DNA of 64,000 nucleotides. Source: Massilia forsythiae (GTDB taxonomy: Bacteria > Pseudomonadota > Gammaproteobacteria > Burkholderiales > Burkholderiaceae_D). The position numbers were made by a program, and so were the translations under genes. Shown in pieces: positions 57,733 through 64,000 of this stretch. The stretch's first letter is position 1. Every line of letters begins with the position of its first letter. The notes below the pieces were generated by a model that was given only the letters and a program-made list of their open reading frames with translations, was not told the DNA's origin and made no database searches. The stretch spans positions 5,208,001 through 5,272,000 of the forward strand of contig NZ_CP051685.1 in the NCBI RefSeq assembly GCF_012849555.1, written 5' to 3'.

Positions 57733-58977
57733 ATGAAGGAAACGATGCCTTTCACTCCCGAGCCGTCCCGCGCGATGGCGATCGCCGCGCTGCGGGCAGG
57801 CGTCGTGGCGGCGCTGCTATGCGCCTGCGACGCCGCGCCCTCCGGCGCCGCCCCCGCCGAACTCCTGGCCGCACGCGCCTGGAACGAAACCCTGGAAGCC
57901 GAAGGCGAGATCAAGGCCGCCGCCAACACGCCGCTGGCGGTGCCCGGCAACGGCTGGAGCAGCCGCGTGCTGGTGGAGATGGTGGCCGACGGCAGCAGCG
58001 TGCGCAAGGGCCAGGTGGTGGCACGCTTCGACGCGCCGCAGACGCGCATGGAATTGTCCCAGGCCGAAGAAGAACTGCTGCGCAAGACCCTGGCCGAGGA
58101 AGCCAGCCGCCAGAATGCCGCCGTCGAGCGCGGCGTGCTGGCGGGCGAGCGTGCCAAAGTCGAGGACGATCTCGGCCTGAGCCGGCGCTACGCCAACGTC
58201 GACCTGAGCGTCTTTGCGCGCAACACCATCCTGGATGCGCTGGCCGATGTCGGCTTCCTGACCGAGAAGCGCGGCTACCTGGCGTGGAAAGGCGGCCAGG
58301 CCACGACCCGCAATGCCGCCCAGGAAGCCGTGCTGCACTCGCAGCGCGACAGCGTGGCCCAGGGCGCCGCCCAGAAGCGCGACAGCCTGGCGTCGCTGGA
58401 ACTGGTGGCGCCGCACGACGGCGTGTTCCTGCAGGCGGCGCGCTGGGACGGCAGCAAGCCGCAGGTGGGCGCCAACCAGATGGCCGGCGAGGAATTCGGC
58501 GCGTTGCCGGACCTGGAACGGATGGTGGCCCACTTCAACGTCGCCGAAGGCCAGGCCTACGGCCTCAAGCCGGGCCTGCCGGTGCGGGTGCGCCTGGCCG
58601 GCACCGGGATGGAACTGGACCTGACGGTGACGCGGGTTGGCAGCAGCGCCAGCGCCATCTCGCCCGAGTCGCCGGTCAAGTACAGCGATTTCGACGCCGC
58701 CATCGATGTCGACACGGTGCGGCGCCTGGGACTCAAGCCCGGCCAGGCGCTGCACGGCGCGGTGCGCCTGGTGGCGCGCGCGGCGGCGCTGACGGTGCCG
58801 AACATCGCCGTGGTGCAGGATGGCGCCTTCCACGCCGTGTACACCGACGATGGCGGACACTTGCGCAAGCAGCGGATCGTCCTGGGCCAGCGCGGCCCGG
58901 TGCGCAGCGAAATCAAGGACGGCCTGCACGCCGGCGCGCGCGTGGTGCTGGTGCCGCCGGCGGAAGGCAAGGCATGA
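57733..58977 (+). CDS. HlyD/MacA-like adaptor, probable lipoprotein
   Basis: This 414-aa protein has a lipobox LLCAC (about residues 30-34), so it is probably lipid-anchored in the periplasm. WSSRVLVEMVADGSSVRKGQVVARFDAPQTR is the first lipoyl half-motif, then a helical hairpin and LVAPHDGVFLQAARWDG, and a beta-barrel (LKPGLPVRVRLAGTG). ATG 57733 is listed; ATG 57745 has the better ribosome-binding site (GAAGGA). It overlaps the permease gene by 4 bp. Having two adaptor genes in one MacB-type operon is unusual. Confidence 0.85.
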   Translation: MKETMPFTPEPSRAMAIAALRAGVVAALLCACDAAPSGAAPAELLAARAWNETLEAEGEIKAAANTPLAVPGNGWSSRVLVEMVADGSSVRKGQVVARFDAPQTRMELSQAEEELLRKTLAEEASRQNAAVERGVLAGERAKVEDDLGLSRRYANVDLSVFARNTILDALADVGFLTEKRGYLAWKGGQATTRNAAQEAVLHSQRDSVAQGAAQKRDSLASLELVAPHDGVFLQAARWDGSKPQVGANQMAGEEFGALPDLERMVAHFNVAEGQAYGLKPGLPVRVRLAGTGMELDLTVTRVGSSASAISPESPVKYSDFDAAIDVDTVRRLGLKPGQALHGAVRLVARAAALTVPNIAVVQDGAFHAVYTDDGGHLRKQRIVLGQRGPVRSEIKDGLHAGARVVLVPPAEGKA

Positions 58978-60209
58978 ACCGGGCGCTCCTGCTGGAAGCC
59001 GTCGCCGAGCTGCGGCGGCGCAAATTGCGTACCGGCCTCACGCTGCTGGGCATGATCTTCGGCGTCGGCGCCATCGTCGCCATGCTGGCGGTCGGCGAAG
59101 GCAGCCGGCGCGAAGCGCTGCGCCTGGTGGCGGAACTGGGACTGAACAACGTGCTGGTCGAAAGCAAGAACATCGACGCCGAGCGGCTCAAGGAAGTGCG
59201 CACGCGCTCGCTGGGCCTGTCGGCCGCGGACGGCGCGGCGGCGCTGGCGGTGGTGCCGGGCGCGCGCTCGGTGGCCTTGAAAAAGGAAATCAAGGTCGAC
59301 CAGCTGGCCTTCGGCGAACGGGTGGTCGATGCGCGCGCGTTCGCGGTGTCGCAGGCATACGCCGCGCACGGCAGCCTGGCGCTGAAGGCGGGCCGCTGGC
59401 TGGCCCCGGCCGACGCCGCCACGCTGGCGCCGGTGTGCGTGCTGGGCGCGCGCCTGGCGCGCACGCTGTTCGGCGCGGCGCCGGCGCTGGGCCAGCGCGT
59501 CAAGCTGAATCACGTGTGGCTGCAGGTGGTCGGCGTGCTGGCCGAGCGCACGCCCAGCAAGGCCGAGTTCGAGGGCGTCAAGCTGGGGCAGGACGACGAG
59601 CGCCTGTTCGTGCCCTGGGAAAGCGCGCGCGCGCGCTTCGGCTTCAAGCGCATCGAGGACGAGGTCGACGGCATCAGCGTGCAGCTCGACGGCGCCACCG
59701 CGCCGGACGGCGCCGCGCGCGTGCTGCAGGCGCTCGTCGCCCAGCGCCACGGCGGCGTCGACGACACCAACCTGATCGTGCCGATGGGCCTGTACCGCCA
59801 GAACCAGCAGACCCAGCGCATCTTCACCATCGTCATGAGTTCGATCGCGGGGGTGTCGCTGCTGGTGGGCGGCATCGGCATCATGAACATCATGCTGGCC
59901 AACGTGCTGGAGCGCCATCGCGAGATCGGCCTGAAACGGGCGCTGGGCGCACGCCGCCGCGACGTGGTGCAGCAGTTCCTGGCCGAGGCGCTGGTAATCG
60001 CCGTCAGCGGCGCGCTGCTGGGCGTGGCGCTCGGCGCCGCCGTCGCCTACGGCATCGCCGCGCTGGCCGGCTGGTCGGTGGCATGGTCGCTGCCCGGCCT
60101 GCTGGCCGCGGTGCTGTCGTGCGTGGCGGTGGGGCTGGCGTTCGGCGTCTATCCGGCGCGCCAGGCGGCGGCGCTGGACCCGATCGCGGCGCTGCGCAGC
60201 GACGGCTAG
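58974..60209 (+). CDS. MacB-type ABC transporter permease (FtsX domain)
   Basis: This 411-aa protein has the MacB/LolCE plan: helix 1 LRTGLTLLGMIFGVGAIVAMLAVG, a periplasmic domain (about 45-270), and three C-terminal helices beginning VMSSIAGVSLLVGGIGIMNIMLANVLERHREIGLKRALGA, ending in YPARQAAALDPIAALRSDG. It lacks a fused ATPase; that function is supplied by the gene at 55009. Likely cargo is a peptide, glycolipid or drug. Confidence 0.93.
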   Translation: MNRALLLEAVAELRRRKLRTGLTLLGMIFGVGAIVAMLAVGEGSRREALRLVAELGLNNVLVESKNIDAERLKEVRTRSLGLSAADGAAALAVVPGARSVALKKEIKVDQLAFGERVVDARAFAVSQAYAAHGSLALKAGRWLAPADAATLAPVCVLGARLARTLFGAAPALGQRVKLNHVWLQVVGVLAERTPSKAEFEGVKLGQDDERLFVPWESARARFGFKRIEDEVDGISVQLDGATAPDGAARVLQALVAQRHGGVDDTNLIVPMGLYRQNQQTQRIFTIVMSSIAGVSLLVGGIGIMNIMLANVLERHREIGLKRALGARRRDVVQQFLAEALVIAVSGALLGVALGAAVAYGIAALAGWSVAWSLPGLLAAVLSCVAVGLAFGVYPARQAAALDPIAALRSDG

Positions 60210-60260
60210 CGCCCGGCAGGTGTCGGCGGATGCCTTTTCCGAGCGATGCCGCGCATCGTT

Positions 60261-60623
60261 TCAGCCGCCGGCACGCTTGGCGGCATGGCCGAGTTTCCCG
60301 AGCGTCTGCATGACCACATCACAATGGTCGCCCTGCACCTCGATCACCCCATCCTTGACGGTGCCGCCCGACCCGCAGGCCGTGCGCAGCTGCTTGCCGA
60401 GCGCGGCCAGCGCGATCGCATCCAGCGCCACGCCCTTGACCAGCGTGACGGTCTTGCCGCCGCGCCCCTTGCTCTGGCGCGACACGCGCACCACGCCGTC
60501 GCCCACCGGCGCGGCCCGGTCCGCGGCCCGGCAAAGGCACTGCGCCGCCGGCTGGCCGCACGCCGGGCACATGCGGCCGCTTTCCGTGGAATACACCAGG
60601 CCGCCATTCGAACGGTTCTTCAT
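60261..60623 (-). CDS. SUI1/eIF1-like translation factor YciH
   Basis: This 120-aa protein carries the SUI1 domain (VVRVSRQSKGRGGKTVTLVKGV, CGSGGTVKDGVIEVQGDH) preceded by GGLVYSTESGRMCPACG. The segment CPACGQPAAQCLC adds four cysteines that may bind zinc, absent from E. coli YciH. ATG 60623 gives the family start; ATG 60644 in the same frame would add seven residues. It is divergent from selO. Confidence 0.88.
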   Translation of the reverse strand: MKNRSNGGLVYSTESGRMCPACGQPAAQCLCRAADRAAPVGDGVVRVSRQSKGRGGKTVTLVKGVALDAIALAALGKQLRTACGSGGTVKDGVIEVQGDHCDVVMQTLGKLGHAAKRAGG

Positions 60624-60693
60624 CTCGATTCGATCATCCTTCATGTGACGATCCGGAAGTGTACCAGCCCTGCCCGCCGGTGCCGGCAGGCAC

Positions 60694-62274
60694 ATGCATT
60701 CCCCTGCGCCACGCGTCCGCAGGCAAAAAACGCCGGGTACGGTAGAATCGCGTCATCTTTCCGACCCTGACGCCACTGGAACCGCCATCACTGCCGACGA
60801 CCTGCCACTGGACAATTCCTTTGCCGAATTGCCACCCGCCTTCCACACGCGCCTGATGCCGACGCCGCTGCCCGCGCCGTATTTCGTCGCCGCCAGCAGC
60901 AAGGCGGCGGCGCTGGTCGGGCTCGACCCGGCCGACCTGGCGCATGAGGACATGGTCGCCGTGTTCAGCGGCAACCACGTGCCGCCGCGCGCCAAACCCT
61001 TGTCCGCCGTGTATTCCGGCCACCAGTTCGGCCACTGGGCCGGGCAACTGGGCGACGGCCGCGCCATCCTGCTGGGCGGGATGCGCACGCCGGGCGGCCC
61101 GATGGAGCTGCAATTGAAGGGCGCCGGCATGACGCCGTATTCGCGCATGGGCGACGGCCGCGCGGTGCTGCGCTCGTCGATCCGCGAATTCCTGTGCTCG
61201 GAGGCCATGGCCGCGCTCGGTATCCCGACCACGCGCGCCCTCGTCATCACCGGCTCGAACCAGCGCGTGGCGCGCGAGACGCTGGAGACGGCGTCGGTGG
61301 TGACGCGCATGGCGCCCAGCTTCGTGCGCTTCGGTTCGTTCGAACACTGGCACTACCGCAACAAGCCGGAGGAATTGCGCATCCTGGCGGACTATGTCAT
61401 CGACAATTTCTATCCTGAACTGCGCAACGAGGAACAACCTTACCTGGCGCTGCTGGCCGAAGTCACGCGCCGCACCGCGCGCCTGATGGCGCACTGGCAG
61501 GCGGTCGGCTTCATGCACGGCGTGATGAACACGGACAACATGTCGATCCTCGGCCTGACGCTCGACTATGGCCCGTTCGGCTTCATGGAAGCCTTCGACG
61601 TCGACCACATCTGCAACCACACCGACCAGGGCGGGCGCTATTCGTACGCCAACCAGGTGCCGGTGGGGCACTGGAACTGCTACGCGCTGGCCAACGCGCT
61701 GTTGCCGCTGATAGGCGAGGTCGAGGCGGCGCAGGCGGCGCTGGAAGTCTATGTCGACGCCTACGGCGAGCAGTTCGACGCACTGATGCACGCCAAGCTC
61801 GGCCTGGGCACCGTGGCCGAGGACGACCGCGCCCTGTTCGACGACATGTTCAAGCTGATGCAGGCCAACCGCGTCGATTTCACGCTGTTCTTCCGCCGCC
61901 TGGGCGACTTGCGCGTGACGGCGCTGGGGATGGACGCGGCCGCGCGCGAAGCGCTGGACGCGCCGCTGCGCGACCTGTTCCTCGATCGCCCGGCCTTCGA
62001 CGCCTGGGCCGGGCGCTACCGCGAACGCTTGTTGCAAGAAAATAGTGACGATGCAAGCCGGCGCGCAGCCATGAACCGCGTCAATCCGAAGTACATCTTG
62101 CGCAACTATCTGGCTCAGGTCGCAATCGAAAAGGCGCAGGACGGCGATTTCAGCGAAGTCCAGCGCCTGCTGGCGGTGCTCGAGCGCCCGTTCGACGATC
62201 AGCGGGAAAACGACGCCTATGCCGCGCTGCCGCCGGACTGGGCGGCGCAGCTCGAGGTCAGTTGCTCCTCGTGA
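60694..62274 (+). CDS. selO: SelO/YdiU protein adenylyltransferase
   Basis: This 526-aa pseudokinase-fold enzyme transfers AMP to proteins in redox stress. Blocks include LSAVYSGHQFGHWAGQLGDGRA, MELQLKGAGMTPYSRMGDGRAVLRSSIREFL, FMHGVMNTDNMSILGLTLDYGPFGF and the C-terminal CSS motif (EVSCSS). In eukaryotic SelO the residue corresponding to the Cys is selenocysteine; here it is Cys. ATG 60694 is the only usable start, although a TAGAAT-like hexamer lies 49 bp after it. Confidence 0.93.
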   Translation: MHSPAPRVRRQKTPGTVESRHLSDPDATGTAITADDLPLDNSFAELPPAFHTRLMPTPLPAPYFVAASSKAAALVGLDPADLAHEDMVAVFSGNHVPPRAKPLSAVYSGHQFGHWAGQLGDGRAILLGGMRTPGGPMELQLKGAGMTPYSRMGDGRAVLRSSIREFLCSEAMAALGIPTTRALVITGSNQRVARETLETASVVTRMAPSFVRFGSFEHWHYRNKPEELRILADYVIDNFYPELRNEEQPYLALLAEVTRRTARLMAHWQAVGFMHGVMNTDNMSILGLTLDYGPFGFMEAFDVDHICNHTDQGGRYSYANQVPVGHWNCYALANALLPLIGEVEAAQAALEVYVDAYGEQFDALMHAKLGLGTVAEDDRALFDDMFKLMQANRVDFTLFFRRLGDLRVTALGMDAAAREALDAPLRDLFLDRPAFDAWAGRYRERLLQENSDDASRRAAMNRVNPKYILRNYLAQVAIEKAQDGDFSEVQRLLAVLERPFDDQRENDAYAALPPDWAAQLEVSCSS

Positions 62275-62345
62275 ACGGGGCGCCCCTTGAATAAGCGCAC
62301 GCTCGTCCTGATGTTCAGAACCACGATCAATTTACGAAAGCCATC

Positions 62346-62741
62346 ATGACCGACAAAGTCACCAAGAGCGACGCCGACTGGCGCGCCCAGCTCGATCCGA
62401 TGCAGTACCAGGTGACGCGCCACGCCGCCACCGAGCGCGCCTTCACCGGCAAGTACTGGGACCACCACGAGCACGGCATCTACCACTGCGTCTGCTGCGA
62501 CACCCCGCTGTTCGAATCGGACGCCAAGTTCGAGTCCGGCTGCGGCTGGCCCAGCTATTTCCGCGCGCTCGATCCGGCCAACGTCATCGAAAAGGTCGAC
62601 CGCACGCACGGCATGGTGCGGACCGAGATCATCTGCGCCGTGTGCGACGCCCACCTGGGCCACGTGTTCGAGGACGGCCCGCCGCCGACGGGGCTGCGCT
62701 ACTGCATCAACTCGGCGTCCATGCGCTTCGAACCGGCCTGA
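62346..62741 (+). CDS. msrB: Peptide-methionine (R)-S-oxide reductase MsrB
   Basis: This 131-aa enzyme reduces methionine-R-sulfoxide. It has the zinc CxxC pairs (CVCCDTPLF and CAVCDAHLGH), GCGWPSYFRAL and the catalytic Cys in GLRYCINSASMRF. It follows selO and precedes yciB. Confidence 0.95.
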   Translation: MTDKVTKSDADWRAQLDPMQYQVTRHAATERAFTGKYWDHHEHGIYHCVCCDTPLFESDAKFESGCGWPSYFRALDPANVIEKVDRTHGMVRTEIICAVCDAHLGHVFEDGPPPTGLRYCINSASMRFEPA

Positions 62742-62777
62742 TCCACGCCGTCCGTCCACCCCGTATTCCGTACCGAT

Positions 62778-63407
62778 ATGAAATTTCTGTTCGACCTGGT
62801 CCCGCTGATCCTGTTCTTCATCGTCTACAAGGTGGGCGCCGGCAACCAGGAGGCCGCGCACGCGCTGGTCATGCAACACATGGGCGGCCTGATTTCGGGC
62901 GGCAACGTCACGCTTGAGCAAGCGCCGATCATGCTGGCCACCGCGGTCGGCATCGTCGCCACGATGATCCAGATCGCCTACCTGATCACGCGCGGGCGCA
63001 AGGTGGACGGCATGCTGTGGCTGTCGCTGGGGGTGCTGGTGGTCACCGGCGGCGCCACCATCTACTTCCACGACGAAAGCTTCATCAAGTGGAAGCCGAC
63101 CGTGCTGTACTGGGCGTTCGCGCTGGCGCTGTTCGTGGCCCAGGTCGGGTTCGGCAACAACCTGGTGCGCAAGGTGATGGAAGCGCAGATCAAGCTGCCC
63201 GACGCGCTGTGGGCGCGGGTCGGCTTCGCCTGGATGGGGTTCTTCACCGCCATGGGCCTGCTCAACCTGCTGATGGCCTTCGTCGTGTTCAAGGGCAATA
63301 CCGGGGCCTGGGTCAGCTTCAAGCTGTTCGGGTTCACCGCCATCTTCTTCGGCTTCGTGGTGGCGCAGACGCTGCTGCTGTCGAAATACATCCAGGAGGA
63401 CGCATGA
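62778..63407 (+). CDS. yciB: Inner-membrane spanning protein YciB (septation protein A)
   Basis: This 209-aa protein with five to six helices matches YciB/IspZ: MKFLFDLVPLILFFIVYK, FIKWKPTVLYWAFALALF and MEAQIKLPDALWARVGFAW. YciB is involved in envelope and septum integrity. It overlaps the BolA-like gene by 4 bp (ATGA). Confidence 0.93.
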   Translation: MKFLFDLVPLILFFIVYKVGAGNQEAAHALVMQHMGGLISGGNVTLEQAPIMLATAVGIVATMIQIAYLITRGRKVDGMLWLSLGVLVVTGGATIYFHDESFIKWKPTVLYWAFALALFVAQVGFGNNLVRKVMEAQIKLPDALWARVGFAWMGFFTAMGLLNLLMAFVVFKGNTGAWVSFKLFGFTAIFFGFVVAQTLLLSKYIQEDA

Positions 63408-63706
63408 ATACCGCAATTGCCGCAGCACAGGACAAAAGTACGCGCGTCGAGCGCATCCGCGCCCTGCTGCAGGCGGCGCTGGCGCCGGCCGAACTGGCGG
63501 TCGACGACGAGTCGCACCTGCACGCCGGCCATGCCGGCGCGGCTTCCGGCGGCGGGCATTACCGGGTGCGGATCGTTTCGGAACGCTTCCAGGGCCTCAG
63601 GCTCGTCATGCGCCATCGGCTGGTGTATGATGCCGTGCAAGGTATGATGCATACCGACATCCATGCGCTGGCGATCACCGCGCTGGCGCCGTCCGAACTG
63701 TCCTGA
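63404..63706 (+). CDS. BolA-family protein
   Basis: This 100-aa protein shows the BolA fold: RIRALLQAALAPAELAVDDESHLHAGH, GGGHYRVRIVSERFQGLRLVMRHRLVY and MHTDIHALAITALAP. The His residues can join Fe-S clusters with a monothiol glutaredoxin. A GGAGGA site precedes ATG 63404 and it overlaps yciB. Confidence 0.93.
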   Translation: MNTAIAAAQDKSTRVERIRALLQAALAPAELAVDDESHLHAGHAGAASGGGHYRVRIVSERFQGLRLVMRHRLVYDAVQGMMHTDIHALAITALAPSELS

Positions 63707-63810
63707 CAGTGCGGATTTTCAGGCAGCCTTAAGTAATCTGTTCCAGAATCTGCGGCGTATTACAAGAATTAATCCAATCCCTCGTCCAAGCAACCCCAAC
63801 AGGAATGAAC

Positions 63811-64000
63811 ATGACTTTTAAGCCAGCACGGCTGCTGGTAGCCTTGATCGCTATCGCCACCGCCCCCGCATTCGCCCAGAACCTCGCCGTCGTGAACGGC
63901 AAGGCGATTCCGTCGTCGCGCGCCGATGCCGTCGTCAAGCAGGTCGTTGCACAAGGCCAGGCCACCGATGGCCCGCAACTGCGCGATGCGATCAAGAAAG
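63811..64000 (+). CDS. Peptidylprolyl isomerase (PpiC/SurA-like), N-terminal part
   Basis: The first 63 codons lie in the window: signal peptide MTFKPARLLVALIAIATAPAFA and then QNLAVVNGKAIPSSRADAVV, the opening of SurA/PpiC-type periplasmic chaperones. The gene continues past the right edge. ATG 63811 is favoured over ATG 63805 because of AGGAA spacing. The gene order yciB-bolA-ppiC is common in betaproteobacteria. Confidence 0.8.
   Translation, partial: MTFKPARLLVALIAIATAPAFAQNLAVVNGKAIPSSRADAVVKQVVAQGQATDGPQLRDAIKK

Noticed and set aside
55335..58157. A 940-codon frame antisense to the ABC exporter genes
   Set aside because: It covers parts of three supported genes and includes antisense translation of the AAGSP repeats.

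Overview
The window is a 64 kb stretch of a high-GC betaproteobacterial chromosome. Gene content, codon use and gene order (selO-msrB-yciB-bolA-PpiC/SurA-like; mltG-tmk-holB-pilZ-tatD) suggest Oxalobacteraceae, close to Massilia/Telluria/Janthinobacterium. This assignment is inferred from sequence reading only. Most genes are ordinary chromosomal genes. The accessory material consists of a selenocysteine/formate module, a secreted-fibre-like locus, dispersed small repeats and one decayed gene.

Layout. 1-1895: a patatin-like phospholipase gene on the minus strand, broken by a 162-bp terminal-inverted-repeat element and by a 14-bp tandem duplication. 2081-3929: a small AT-hook-like protein and a membrane diguanylate cyclase. 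4006-14370: a selenoprotein formate dehydrogenase module, fdhD divergent from fdoG(UGA)-fdoH-fdoI-[terminator]-fdhE-selA-selB-selC. The client enzyme, its maturation factors and most Sec-insertion machinery sit together; selD is not in the window. 14613-21572: a small secreted protein, a catalase-like protein divergent from a YdeP/FdhF-type molybdoenzyme, a REP-type repeat cluster, rlhA (peptidase U32) and a small secreted protein. 22049-29478: a VpsR-like sigma54 activator followed, behind a sigma54-type promoter, by an 807-aa Asn/Thr- then Gly/Ala-rich secreted protein, two small secreted proteins sharing its C-terminal module, a C39-type peptidase and a coiled-coil plus beta-barrel outer-membrane protein. 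The peptidase and barrel recall FapD and FapF of the Pseudomonas Fap amyloid system, but the subunits do not look like FapB/FapC. This is the best candidate for an undescribed system here.

29638-40262: lpxO, small proteins, a PRMT-like methyltransferase, then a minus-strand operon mltG-tmk-holB-pilZ-GNAT-tatD-ankyrin, and ygfZ-DUF4936-NRDE on the plus strand. 40263-40740 is a repeat cluster whose best copy is an inverted duplicate of the one near 18.9 kb. 40866-54851: a PAS-GGDEF-EAL protein, a TonB-dependent receptor, YjbQ, a short-chain dehydrogenase lacking its catalytic Tyr/Lys, a Dabb protein, a divergent tyrosine-recombinase-like protein with direct repeats in front of it, two MFS transporters and a FadB-like bifunctional enzyme. 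55009-60209: a MacB-type ABC exporter with two adaptors, one of which appears to be an internally duplicated HlyD protein. 60261-64000: Sui1/YciH, selO, msrB, yciB, a BolA-like gene and the start of a peptidylprolyl isomerase gene.

Limits: family names come from reading motifs in the translations; no database search was run. Start sites are chosen from ribosome-binding sites and family starts.
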